From Anadara kagoshimensis (lineage: Eukaryota > Mollusca > Bivalvia > Arcoida > Arcidae), in the NCBI GenBank assembly GCA_021292105.1, contig CM037867.1, positions 9,924,728 to 9,988,727 on the forward strand: 64,000 nucleotides of DNA, in the 5' to 3' direction. Of this stretch, positions 1-11,559 are shown in pieces. Each line of letters begins with the position of its first letter. The stretch's first letter is position 1. Made by a program: the position numbers and the translations under genes. Below the pieces are notes generated by a model. That model searched no databases, was not told where the DNA came from, and was given only the letters and a program-made list of their open reading frames with translations.

Positions 1-8
1 AGTCGGAC

Positions 9-248
9 TACGTACAGACATATCAAAAGTTTAACACTTGAAATAACGAAAAGGAGTGGAAAGTCGCTCCAGAGTGTCCGAACTATGACAAGCGTTAGTG
101 AGCAATTACCTGTCGAGAAATAGATAACAGCTGCCGAAAAAAATGTCGAGATATAGTTTTCCGAGGGGCCGAGATGACTGCGGCTGCCGATTCGGTACTA
201 ATTCTTTAAATGGATTAGTGTTAAACTTTCGAAAGGTCCGTACTGTTA
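9..248. mobile_element. MITE family A, copy 1
   Basis: Non-autonomous DNA-transposon-like element. The ends are inverted repeats built on GACCTGTCGAAAGTTTAACAC, here partly mutated. The same ends bound a cleaner copy at 12723-12923, a copy split by a SINE at 11560-12113, and a fragment at 17690-17762. The ends begin and finish with TA, which suggests TA target duplication of the Tc1/mariner kind. The short open frame at 143-331 lies inside this element and is not a gene. Confidence 0.7.
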
Positions 249-360
249 ATGCACCAACAAGTAAACAAAATACAAAACACACAAATAAATATCATAATTA
301 TAATAAACCTGTTATTGAAGGTCAAATGTAAATCTATATTCTTTATCTTGAGAATTACAT

Positions 361-438
361 TGTCATATCGCATTCTATTTAATTATCATACCATTTTTTA
401 AGTTTAATCATTAAGTACATTAAAAAATGTTATATGAC
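361..438. repeat. Short foldback element, copy 1
   Basis: The segment starts TGTCATAT and ends ATATGACA, with an AT-rich middle. It matches a cleaner copy at 8430-8488 in both arms and loop, so it is a dispersed foldback sequence and not a chance palindrome. Confidence 0.55.
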
Positions 439-504
439 AGTGTTCAGATTTTTTTTAATGACATGATGGCAAAAACATTGGAGATTGATTGATTGGTTGA
501 TTAT

Positions 505-590
505 TGAATGGAGTTTTACGCCCCAGTCAAGAATATATCACTTATATCGAAATGTCACCTACTGTAGGTGAAATGGCTACAATTTTGAAA
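505..590 (-). mobile_element. 3' fragment of SINE family 1
   Basis: On the minus strand this matches the 3' half of the SINE at 44101-44446, including the shared tail that reads ATATAAGTGA followed by CTTGACTGGG. The tRNA-like head is missing. Confidence 0.6.
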
Positions 591-1050
591 AAAAAAACGG
601 GGATTGTAAAAATTATAAACATATATTAATATCGTTTTCAGTAGTTTGTGTGCCATCAATCACAGCATCGGTGGAAAATGTACATGTGTGTAGGTATAGG
701 TAACTTTGACCTTAAAATTAATCTTTAAAGTGTGTTATAAATTTCAGAAAATTGCGGTACGTTGCCAATAAAATACACGGAAAAACCAGACTTGTACAAT
801 CGTGGGTCATCGTGTATTGTTTCAATTCAAAAATTAAAGTCTTTTGTTTATAATTTGTGAATGGCATGTAAGGGTATTGTTTTGCAAACTAATTTAAATC
901 AGGTTCATTATTTTAAGGTGTAGATAAAATATCTTAGGATAGTCAATCATTGTGTCCTTAAAATTTTCGGAAAATCCCAATTCAGTACAGACCTGTCAAA
1001 AAATTTCTCTATCTATAGTTGATTTATCCAATTCTGGATATTTGATCAAC

Positions 1051-1117
<67 letters not shown>

Positions 1118-3532
1118 GCTTGGTATTGTTGGCGTTATTGTTATTGTTGGAGGGCGTGTTGGAAGCCCTCTACTGTTTTGGCATGCACAGTTTCCTCATC
1201 TAAATGCTTCCAGTCAAGCACTGTTTTAATTAAACAAAAAAAAGAGTTTCTAAATTGTTCCCTGCTGACTCTTTGTAATTGGAAGCTTTTTTAATTTTTT
1301 ATCGCACTTTTGTCGCACTTATGCCATACAACATCAGATCCCCTTTTACCTCGTCTTCAGGTTTAGGAAAGAACCAGTCCTCAAAAGAACGACAAAAACT
1401 ACCACAGCAAAGCATAAAATTATAAGAAAAATTCTGATAAACAGCGCCCTGGAGGGCCGAAAATTCGCATCAGGGCGGCCCCAAACCCCCTGCCCTCTTT
1501 AGGCGTCCACATCATAAACACCCCAGCTACGCCCCTGCATATAATGTTGAAATTGTGTATAGGTACCTTATACAAAAGTCTTAAGTACCAGTTTAACATC
1601 ACGTCCAAAGGGAGATAACTCCTGCCATATTCCCCTCGTTTGTAACGTTCGTGGTTGCAAGAATATGCTTTTAATCTTCACATCGCCTTTTCTATTTTAA
1701 TCATTTCTAAATAAAGGCCACATTTGACCCTTAAAAGAACCAAATTCTATCTAATACATAATTCAAAATCTTGGATCGAAGAACTTTGATAAGGTACATG
1801 TAACTTTGATAAAAAGTCATAAAAATGCAATGAATTAAAAATGTGATAATGTTGATTTACTAGAGCCCAGTCTATTTGAAAATCGCTTTGCTATTACTAT
1901 AAAATGTATCTGTAAAATAGAAAATATTTCCGGTATTGGGATTTTATTTTAAAAATGACCATTTGTATATTGAAATTCCGTAACGATTACGTTTTACTCA
2001 CTCCAGAAATATTCTATATGATTGTAGTCCAAGAGATCATGCACTAAATCCGGGTGAACGAAGCCAAAAGGTTTGAAGGTTGATTCTTGTAGGAAAATGT
2101 CCCTAGTTACTGAAGACTAATTTCTTACGCATCAAATTGTCCAGAAACAGTTTTTGAAGAAAAGTCTCTGCAAATTTAAATTTTGGGAAAAACTAATAAT
2201 TACAGATTTTGAAGCATTCTGTGGCAAAAAAACAACCAAAAATGTTCATTCTATCTCTCATTGTGGACACATGATAGATTAAAATGCAAAACATCCTGAC
2301 AGTTTTCCGATTTTGTGTCAAAATTTTAAAATAAGCGATAAAATCGATGCTGTAAAGTGCGTTTTTATCATATCTATCGATTCTTGTAAATTTGTTATTT
2401 ATGCATTAAATCTGAAAAACTATATATATTTTTATAAAGCCTTGGTAGTCCTGTGGATAAAAATGTTACGAAACTTCGGAAATATATAAACATAATACAG
2501 TAGCAAATTATTATCTTTCCCCTACCCCCAAAATACGAAAATGTCAAAAATTTATTATTTTGAACCATGCTTGCCAATAAGTGTTTAAAACATGTTTGTT
2601 ACATCTCCCGTCTGTTCCCAACATATTTATAAAACAATGATATGTAGAAAGTTTGGTGATTGTATGAAAATTTGCATTTTTCAATAGTGTGAAAAATGAG
2701 TTTTCATTAAATCTCTTGTACTCTACTTCTTGTAATTTTGTTATGTATAGACATTGAATCTCGAGATTTATATGTTGCTGTATTGCCATGGCACATTTGA
2801 GTCTGACAACATTAAAAACTATCGGAAATACCAAAGTATATAGATGAATCGGATAAATTTATTTCCCCTACCTATCGTTTTGTTTCTTGGTAGTATCACT
2901 AGTATTTATTGTCTATTACAGACTGTTCATTTATCCCAGCTATTGCTTCGTAAATTTGGGAACTAACAGAAATATCCTATTTCTGATGAATAGAAATACT
3001 GGTAACCAAAATCAAAAACAAACATACTAATCCATGTCCACGTGTGTAATCAAAATTGCGTGAAATGAACATGGAACTATGGGATGTCAAATATATCCAG
3101 GGCAATCCTGGACACAGAGACATCAAACTTATCAACAATACTGTGATGACGGCCATAAAACTTTTTGAGGGCCTTGATAAGCCTAGGCTTGTAATATCCC
3201 TGAGTCAACAATTTATGTGTAAGCAGTCTGCTTCGTTAAACAAAGTCCTCGTAGTGTGAACACGATTTACAATAATGTATTGATTGGGAAACAAATACAT
3301 CATAAGCAGGAGAAGGAGTTTATTTTGTTAATATTAATCTACTAGTAGTTTGTCTCTATTACAATGCATTACATACAACAAAACGCTTAGTTTACAAGTA
3401 ACTGAAACAAGAGAAAGAATAACTTAGCATTACTCAAAATATAAACACTTTTAGCCCAAATATTAGATACTATCACATATTATATTAAATAAGTTATCAA
3501 TATCACAAAATGAATATACGTACATTTTATAA
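591..3532. other. Gene-free spacer
   Basis: I find no open frame with domain character and no exon with matching splice phases. It holds a (GA)n tract, a GC-rich dispersed-repeat fragment near 1440-1545 whose minus strand begins CAGGGGCGTAGCTGGGG (a hAT-like end), and a short piece of repeat D at about 3012-3042. The rest is unstructured AT-rich DNA. Confidence 0.6.
1053..1115. repeat. (GA)n microsatellite
   Basis: About 31 uninterrupted GA units. An open frame that reads through it as Arg-Glu repeats (952-1203) is an artefact. Confidence 0.95.
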
Positions 3533-3583
3533 TGGTATCATGATATATTTTATCTTGCATTAGCAGTCACCTGTTTAAGAAAC

Positions 3584-5202
3584 ATGTTGTATATATCAGG
3601 CGACGTTGAAAAAAATTCTGGCCCAACAAACGAGTACCAGCACCCAAGCACAAATACTTCGCATACAAGCTCCAATGTCGAAAAATTGTCAAGCAAATAT
3701 CTTTCTTTTCTGCATCTCAATATACAAAGTTTATTACCAAAAATCGATTTAATCAATAGTGAACTTAGTCAGTATGATGTTTTAATTTTTACAGAGACTT
3801 GGCTCAATTCCACCATTTCTTCTAAAGATATATATTTAGATGGTTATCATGAACCCATAAGATTTGATAGAGAAGCTAGACTGGGTGGGGGAGTCATTGT
3901 TTATATAAATGATTCTATACATTTTAAACACAGACCTGAACTACAAGTTCAGAATATAGAATGCCTTTGGTGTGAAATGGTTGTTAAAGGAAAAGTTATA
4001 TTACTTGGTGCGTTTTATAGACCGCCAGATGCTAATACATCTTGGCAAGAAATAGAATATTCTATTGAACTTGCTTCTGAAAGTAAGCATGATTATATGA
4101 TTATAACTGGTGATTTTAATGAAGATCAGTTTAAAAATCCTACTGGTAATATACATGAATTAATGTCAAATTTTAACCTTACTCAACTTATTGTTGAACC
4201 AACTCATTATACTGAACATTCATGTTCGCTTATAGATTTGTTTTTAGTTAATGATACTACTCCTGTTGAACATAGTGATGTTTGTGAAACCTTTGTTGAT
4301 GTTAACACACGATATCATTGTCCAATATCTTTAATTATAAGTATAGAAAAAACAACTAAAAAGTCCTACACTCGTAAAGTATGGGACTATAAAAACGGAA
4401 ATTTTGACCTTTATCGACAAAAAATATTACAGACCGACTGGGACAAAAATTTTCAAGACACTGACTTAAATCAAACATCTATTGACATATCAAATACTAT
4501 CTTACAAATCGCGTCCGAATGCATACCAAACAAATTAGTTACTATAAGAGAAAACGATAAACCTTGGGTCAAATGCGACATAAAAAGAATGATTAGAAAA
4601 CGTAGACGGCTACACAATAAAGCTAAGAAAACAAATTCTGCTATTCACTGGGCTTCTTTCAGAGAAATAAGAAATAAATGCGTCACTGCGATACGTAACG
4701 CGAAAAAGGACTACATCAACGGACTGGCGAATAACTTACGAGAAAATGCAATATCTTCTAAATCATGGTGGCGAATCGCTAGAATGTTTATTGATAATAA
4801 TAAAAAGAAAGCTATTCCCGATTTGCTTTACAATAATAATCTTTACGACGACGATAATGACAAAGTTAACATTTTAAATGAATATTTTTGTAAGCAATCA
4901 ATTATTGACGATTCAAATATAGACATTCCCGATTTGGGTACATCAAATTTTGAATTTGATAATATTATATTAACGATTGATGATGTTCGACAAGCTCTAT
5001 CTTCTTTAGATATATCTAAAGCTTGTGGCCCCGACTATATCAACCCGCGACTGCTTAAGTATGCTAGCAACGAACTGTGTATACCAATAACAAAGCTATT
5101 CAACAAACTGCTAAATGAGAGCACTTTTCCAAATTGCTGGAAAGATGCAAACGTTATTCCGTTATATAAAAAAGGCGATCCAAGTGACGTAAAAACTACA
5201 GA
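3584..5202 (+). pseudogene. Retrotransposon ORF, 5' part: 2A-like motif, APE endonuclease, start of RT
   Basis: The first ATG is at 3584. Residues 6-14 read GDVEKNSGP, close to the 2A consensus D-[VI]-E-x-N-P-G-P except that the first proline is serine. Residues ~40-260 form the endonuclease, with HLNIQSLLPKID, the ET of FTETWL, GDFN and the H of the HCPISL segment as expected active-site blocks. From ~residue 480 the RT begins (DISKACGPDYINPRLLKY, WKDANVIPLYKKGD). The frame breaks just after KKGDPSDVKTTD, where the conserved YRPIS block should follow, and the remaining frame to 5353 is nonsense. This part is open for over 1.6 kb, so the copy is young. Confidence 0.85.
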
Positions 5203-6836
5203 CCGATATCTCTCTGCAACATACTTGGTAAAGTTTTTGAAAAATGTGTTCTCAAATATCTCAATGGGTTTCTTACGGCAAACAATATCATTACGAATCT
5301 ACAATCTGGGTTCAAAACTGGTGATTCTACCGTCTGTCAACTTATCGATGTAACAAACGATGTTGTTAATGCTTTAGATTCCGGCAAAGAGGTGAGGGTT
5401 GTCTTTTGCGACATAAGTAAAGCGTTCGACAGGGTATGGCATACTGGTTTATTAATAAAATTGCGTGCAATCGGCATATCGGGCAAATTGCTCCTATGGT
5501 TTGAAAACTATCTTTCAAATCGTCGAAATAGAGTTACAATAAAAAATAGCATTTCTGAATGGCTTAATATAAATGCCGGGGTTCCTCAGGGTTCAATACT
5601 TGGACCAATATTATTTCTTATATATATAAACGACATTGTCATAGATATAAATAGCACAATTAGACTGTTTGCAGACGACACAACTCTCTACTGTAACGGT
5701 GATGATCCTTATGACTCAGCGGCAATGCTCAACAACGACCTAGACAAAATAAATGAGTGGTCAAAAAAATGGCTGGTGTCTTTTAATCCAAATAAAACAG
5801 AGACTATGTTGATATCTAAAAAAGCAATAAAACCATTTCACCCTGCCCTTTATATGAACGAAACATTAATACAAGACGTTGACGAACACAAGCACTTAGG
5901 CATTACTTTTACTCCTGACTTTTCTTGGGACAGACATATAGACAATATTTTATCCAAAGCCAATTTCAGGATTTTCATATTACGAAAATATAAATTTATA
6001 TTATCACGTGATGTTTTAGAAAACATATATTTTAGTTTTATCAGGCCCTTATTGGAATATGGTGATGTTATCTGGGACAACATATCTGAAACGCTTAAGC
6101 AAAGAGTTGAAAATATTAATATTGAGGCTGCCCGTATTGTTTGTGGAGCTACAAAGCTTACAAGTATCCGACTTTTATATCTTGAAACAGGCTGGGAAAC
6201 TTTAGCTACTCGAAGAAGAAACCACAAATTAATCCAGTTTTACAAAATGAAAAACCATTTAGCCCCTCCTTATCTATGCAACCTTGTTCCACAGTCCTAT
6301 AACGAAATTCATTCTCATAATACACGAGGTTCCCAAAATTTTCAAAGCATTATGTGCAGAACCTCTTTTTATTTTAATTCATTCGTACCTTCAGTTATAA
6401 GAAGTTGGAATGATTTGCCAAATGATATTAAGAATAATTCCTTAACTGTTTTTAAAAACTCAATAACTAACAGTTTCAAAGTACCTTTTTATTATAATTG
6501 CGGAACCCGAATGGGGCAAATACTTCACGCTAGGTTAAGGTTAGAATGCAGTTCCTTGCAATGTCATTTGTTTCACAAAAACTTAGTCAATGATCCTTAT
6601 TGTCACTGTGGTCTTGTCGAAGACACTCAACACTTTCTTTTATCTTGCCATCTCTATAGACACATACGATTAAGAACCATATGCACTCTTCCTTATGTTT
6701 TAAGTACAAATGAGACCCAATGTTATCACCCCAACAAAATAAAGAAATATTTCTATCAGTTCAAGAATTTATTTTACAATCGAAACGATTTACCAGATAA
6801 TTATTCTGTACTGACAAACACCCACATATTATATTA
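5203..6836 (+). pseudogene. Retrotransposon ORF, 3' part: RT core and C-terminal domain
   Basis: In the +1-shifted frame translation resumes at 5203 with PISL and continues through the RT blocks: FCDISKAFDRVWH, AGVPQGSILGPILFLIYIND, and the catalytic FADD box at 5668-5679. The C-terminal part has the WNDLPNDI block and a Cys/His cluster (CHCGLVEDTQHFLLSC) common in invertebrate CR1/Jockey relatives. The first in-frame ATG here (5392) is internal and not a true start. After about 6836 the frame simply reads through an (ATATT)n tract to 7116, so the original stop codon is lost or lies inside the repeat. Confidence 0.85.
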
Positions 6837-7090
6837 CATTATATCATATATTTATATTATATTATATTATATTATATTATATTATATTATATTATATTAT
6901 ATTATATTATATTATATTATATTATATTATATTATATTATATTATATTATTATATTATATTATATTATATTAAAATTATATTATATTATATTATATTATA
7001 TTATATTATGTTATGTTATGTTATGTTATGTTATGTTATGTTATGTTATATTATATTATATAATTATATTATATTATATTATATTATATT
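6836..7090. repeat. (ATATT)n / (ATGTT)n pentanucleotide tract
   Basis: About 250 bp of 5-bp units, mostly TATAT-type, with an inner block of TTATG units near 7005-7046. It lies at the 3' end of the retrotransposon, where simple repeats often grow from the priming tail. Confidence 0.9.
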
Positions 7091-7607
7091 TTTGCTTGTC
7101 TTTGATGTTCTCCTAATCTACATTTATTCACTTATGTATTTAATCAATTCAGTAATTAAGTATATATCCATTAGTTTATTTATTTAACATTGTAACTTCA
7201 TGTTGATGTATATATTGTAACATATTATATTGAAGGAGACTGGTTTATATAAGAGTTTTACTCTTGTTCCGGAATCCTCATTGTATCTATTCGTAATTAT
7301 GTATCATGTATTTTATCAAAATAAAAATATTGTTTAAACTATAATGGTATTAGGTGGTTTTGGGTACATACGTACTTAACTGTACTTTAAAGGTCACAAC
7401 AACAAAAACAAAATGACCATTGAATACCCTCAGTATGCTGATAACAATTTATCTATCCATTCTTCAAAAAATACCTAAATCTCCAATATAAAAGTCACGA
7501 GGCAAGGGGGAACACATAATAAACAGCAGCGTGGAATGACACGAGGCAAATTTCTTACATAAAATTTATTTCATAATTGAAAACGTGAGAACCTGGCACC
7601 AAAATGG

Positions 7608-7615
7608 TATAAAAA
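7608..7615 (+). promoter_or_regulatory. TATA box of the lipocalin gene
   Basis: TATAAAAA lies 62 bp before the start codon at 7670, a normal distance for a short 5' leader. No initiator was tested. Confidence 0.6.
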
Positions 7616-7669
7616 GAGGTTTTTGCGAAACCTGCCATCAGTGTTCCTGACTGTATCCCGGCTTGCACC

Positions 7670-10354
7670 ATGTTGTTTAAACTTTTGCTGGTAGTCTGCT
7701 TTGTGGCGTTATCATGGCAACAAGAGGTTGGTCTTGGAGGATGCCCTACAGTTACATTTCAACAGTCTTTTGATATCAATGCTGTAAGTATATAAATTAA
7801 ATATTATCAATTTTTAAGAACTTAAACACTTTTGGAAGGGGGTAGGTATGGAGTAAGGGAGGGAGTTAAACAAGGGATAACTTCAAAACGTATATGTATT
7901 CCACTCTATATAATAACTGGTCAAATAACAAGTTGGAGAAAAGTCATTACGTGGAAAATTGTTTATCTATGATTGCTTTATGAATTTCAAGCTTCGGTAT
8001 ATCTGCAATACCAGTGGACAGTTTAACAGTGAAGTCGGATCACTGTTGTTGAAGAATGAATGAGATGTGATAGTTTTCGTGACCGAACAGCTATCCGTTT
8101 CTCGACCAGCTTGTCAATAGCGTTACATTATTTTTACGCTTTTACATTCAAATATTGCTGTTACCACAGTTAACAAAACAAATTTTATAATATGTAAACT
8201 GTTGAAGCAAAAAGTACATTTCCTACGTACTGCAAAGTGTTCTGAGGGTTGGCGCGTTTGTTGCTTTGTGAATTTCTCCATTTTCGTCGGTTAGTAAAAA
8301 CTTACAAATGTCTCCAATTTCATTTATATTCACAAAAAAATATGAGTTGTATGTCAGTTTTAGGCAGGGAATATCTGTCACTCAGGAGACTGTTTTAGCC
8401 TATTTTAGAATGATATATAGTGGTATTTATGTCATATACCATTTTTTGAATTTAATCATAAAATACATTAAAAAAATGGTATATGACATTTAAAAGCGGT
8501 AATCTCAGTTGGATACATTTGTCATACGAGCTCTGAACCGTATCCGTTAAAATTGAATTAATCTTTTATTTTTACTTTTTTAGTACTTAGGTGACTGGTA
8601 TGAAATTGAGAAATTTCCCGCCATATTTGAATTCGGCCAAACATGCGCGAAGGCACACTATGATTTAATGGACGATGGTCATCTTAATATTACAAATACA
8701 GGCAAAGGATTGTAAGTACATTGTATATTTAATTAGTAAGTTAGCTGAACGGCCAAGTCACGGCTCTATAAACATTCCTTAATTAAGATTTACCTCAGCT
8801 TTAATCTGGTAACTTTCATACTGTAATAACTTTACTAAATTTTAAGATATCCAGGAATGTTTGTCATTTTGAGATCACTTCATTTATATTTACTTTTAGT
8901 CAAAAATTAGTAATTAGTTATTTAGTATTAGAAAAGATTGCAAAATTTGCCAACTTGAAGCTGGTTAAGCAATGATTGCAAAACCAGGGCGCGGTAAATA
9001 TATTTTGTGGTGCAAGTGCCATTACCTCACTGGAAAGTTATAAGCAAAACTTTTCTTGACTTCAGTGGACAGTTTCATTTGTTGTTTAAGCTATTGTTGC
9101 GACCCATTATAATTACCAACTTGAAGTTGGTTAAGCAATGATTGCAAAACCAGGACGCCGTAAAGAGCTTATGTGGTGCAAGTGCCATTACATCACTCGA
9201 AAGCTATAAGCAAAACTTTTCTTGACTTCTGAGTGGACAGTTTCATTTGTTGCTTAAGCTATTGTTGCGACCCATTATAATTACACGTGGATTGATTTGA
9301 AACCTCGGATTTAAGTTTTTGTACGATATCGAAATTTAATCGCTAATTTGACTCTCGTTTGCATTACATGATGTTTTACAACATAGACGGTTGTCTAGAG
9401 CTCTGTTATGCGGAACCCAAAAAAATCAGCAAACATTCCAGTTGCCTCTAAACGTAATATATTTATTATAGATAAAGTTTTTAAATTTTTTTATATACTC
9501 GAGATTCAGTTTTTTTTTTTTTTTTTCTTACAAGGTGGTTAAGCTAACGAAGCTGTTAACAACTGGGCCCACCATATCTATATGTGTTTTCCCTGTCATG
9601 TTATTTCGTTCGTTTAGCGTTTAGTCGTAGCTAGTCTTTCATTATGTTCTAGCTATCTCTGAATAGCTGTTTTCAGATCAAATAATCTCATACATGCATT
9701 TCATCTTTGATGCTAAATGTTTTGCTAGAAAGGCCATTGCCCTGTCTCTAGCGGAAGTACTGTATCCCGGCTTGCACCATGTTGTTTAAACTTTTGTTTT
9801 TACCGCTTTGTGGCGCTGGCGTGGCAACAAGTGGTTGGTCTTGGAGGATGTCCTACTAAATGTTATGCTAGAAAGGCCATTGTAAATGACCACAAATTAA
9901 TATTTATATTTTAGTTTTGGTCAGCACGTTGTTGCCCATGGTGAAGCCAAGATGGCGGCTACTGATGGATCAGCTCAGCTTCAGTTAAGATTTTCAGCAA
10001 GTAAGTAAAACAGACCAATGACGAAAGCTTTAAAACGTATCTGACTTTTTTTATATTGTGCTATTTAAACAAGACTAAGAGGTGGCTTGTCACGTTCTTA
10101 GAACAGCACTTGTCCAAATAAATGCCTAGACGATCTGCAATATTAAAACGGAAGTAGAAATGTGTAAAGATTCAAAATTAAAATTTGCGGGTTTTGTAAA
10201 ATATGAAGTAATTATTGGTGAAAAAATTGCGAAATTGTCAACTAAGTAAAACCTGAACTTATGTTGAATATGTAATTGGTTGTCATTCAGAATAATTAAT
10301 GAAAGATAAAAAAAATTGGGGTCACTACAGCGGAGATGGCCCATCTCCCATAGT

Positions 10355-10396
<42 letters not shown>

Positions 10397-10677
10397 TGAG
10401 AATTTGTATTATTTGTATTATTTTTATTTTAAATATACACTTATTTTCAGAACAACCATGGGGAGATTACTGGGTCTTAGACACTGATTACAAAACCTAC
10501 ACCTTAATCTACTCATGTGGACCATTCCTCGGAATCAGCCATGTCGAATTCGCCTGGATACTTAGCCGACAGAGAACACTGGACTCAGAAATAATGAAAC
10601 GACTTTATGCCAAAATGAAGAGTTTTAACATCAATACAGATCACTTCAGAAAAATGGACCAAACCAACTGTCATTAG
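7670..10677 (+). CDS. Apolipoprotein D-like secreted lipocalin, 4 exons
   Basis: Exons 7670-7783, 8584-8711, 9915-10000 and 10451-10677 join in phase (0, 2, 1) to 184 residues, the usual size for ApoD/Lazarillo lipocalins. Residues 1-24 are a signal peptide. The family signatures are present: GDWYE (residues 41-45, the G-x-W box), TDYKTY (121-126) and WILSR near 145. Cysteines 25, 59, 132 and 183 have the same spacing as the two disulfides of human ApoD. The protein should be an extracellular eight-stranded beta-barrel that binds small hydrophobic ligands; which ligand is unknown. All splice sites are GT-AG. A decayed second copy of exon 1 lies in intron 2 (9759-9855). The ApoD assignment is firm at family level; orthology is inferred. 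Confidence 0.92.
8430..8488. repeat. Short foldback element, copy 2 (lipocalin intron 1)
   Basis: Perfect 18-bp inverted arms (TGTCATATACCATTTTTT and its complement) around a 23-bp AT-rich loop. The same arms and a similar loop occur at 361-438. Confidence 0.75.
8950..9284. repeat. Two-copy tandem duplication in lipocalin intron 2
   Basis: Units 8950-9115 and 9116-9284 (166 and 169 bp) are nearly identical, both starting CCAACTTGAAG and ending CCCATTATAATTAC. Few substitutions separate them, so the event is fairly recent. Confidence 0.9.
9759..9855 (+). pseudogene. Relic duplicate of lipocalin exon 1
   Basis: This matches 7646-7750, covering the 5' leader (CTGTATCCCGGCTTGCACC), the ATG, the signal-peptide codons and the GGATG(C/T)CCTAC segment. 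A short deletion breaks the signal peptide, and the copy ends before the donor site. It is bracketed by a direct repeat of about 29 bp (9711-9740 and 9854-9883), which suggests insertion during a repair event. It cannot act as a normal exon because it has no donor. Confidence 0.85.
10357..10395. repeat. (GATT)n microsatellite
   Basis: About ten GATT units just before the last lipocalin exon, in intron 3. Confidence 0.9.
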
Positions 10678-11559
10678 ATTTGTTTCACAAACATTCGGGA
10701 ATGAAAGTGCGTTTGTTTAACTTTTAACTTCCATCAACAATATTCGTGGGGATATATTTCCGAGTGACTGATCAACTGTGAATTTAAAATCCAATCGGGA
10801 ACGTTTGATTTCGATATCGAAAGAAAGTGTTTTAATCAATATTTGTAAATCAACGCTATTCGTGGGGTATATTTTTGCAGTGGTTCCTTAAATACGAATA
10901 TAAATTCCCATCGAAAACGTTTGACTTTCAAAATCGAAAGAAAAATAATTTCTTTCGTAGATTTATTTTTTAACAAGAAAACTGCAATTTTATCAAATTG
11001 GTATTCTCTGCTGAAAATCTATTACATCTATATATTGAAAGATAATTACGGCCAAATTGACCAATAGGTGTTCCTCTACTGCTTGTAAAATTGTGACCAA
11101 CCCATTGGTAGAGATTTAAGATGTAAAAGTTCATTTATTTCTACAAATGTTTTGTTCATTTAAAGTTTGTTTTTCATTATATGTTCATTCTATGTACATG
11201 TCCATTTTTTATCAATTACACGTTTTTATACAGTAACCAACATTGTTCTTGTTTTCGTTACCTAAATCGATAAAATCGAAATAGAAAGCCCAGACCACAG
11301 TTTCACAATTATTCCTTAGCTAAGATTTTCCTTCAGTTAAATCTAGCACAATTTCAAATCTTTATAACTTTTTAGGATATTTGTGAATTTATTGTGTCAT
11401 TTTGAGGACTGTTGCTAGATTAAAAATATTTTGTTATGTCAAAATATTTTTAGTAGTTCTAAATTAAGAAAGCTTACCAACGGCTAAATTTAAGTTATTA
11501 AAATCTTAGCTAAGGTATGGTTTTGAAACCGGGGTCTGGTTGTATACACGGCCCAGTGT
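10678..11559. other. Lipocalin 3' flank
   Basis: No further coding exon. Two diverged copies of a ~120-bp segment (about 10730-10840 and 10850-10970; both contain a block like ATTCGTGGGG) lie just after the stop. I find no clear AATAAA close to the stop codon. Confidence 0.5.

Larger units (their letters stand above)
3533..7340 (+). mobile_element. APE-type non-LTR retrotransposon (CR1/Jockey-like)
   Basis: One element encoding an apurinic-type endonuclease followed by a reverse transcriptase, with a Cys/His-rich C-terminal segment. It would nick target DNA and copy its own RNA there (target-primed reverse transcription). The coding frame is open back to 3533, where an in-frame TAA precedes it. 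A frameshift at about 5203 splits the polyprotein, so this copy is probably dead. The 3' end runs into an (ATATT)n tract and an AT-rich tail; the exact 3' boundary is estimated. The endonuclease-RT order and C-terminal style fit CR1 or Jockey relatives, but the clade is not settled from the sequence alone. Confidence 0.85.

Noticed and set aside
143..331. Small open frame near the window start
   Set aside because: It lies in MITE family A and has no homologue-like features.
952..1203. Arg-Glu repeat protein
   Set aside because: Translation of a (GA)n microsatellite.
3056..3259. Open frame of 67 codons
   Set aside because: No domain, no splice or promoter support; likely chance.
9759..9855. 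Alternative first exon of the lipocalin
   Set aside because: No donor site remains and the signal peptide is broken by a deletion.
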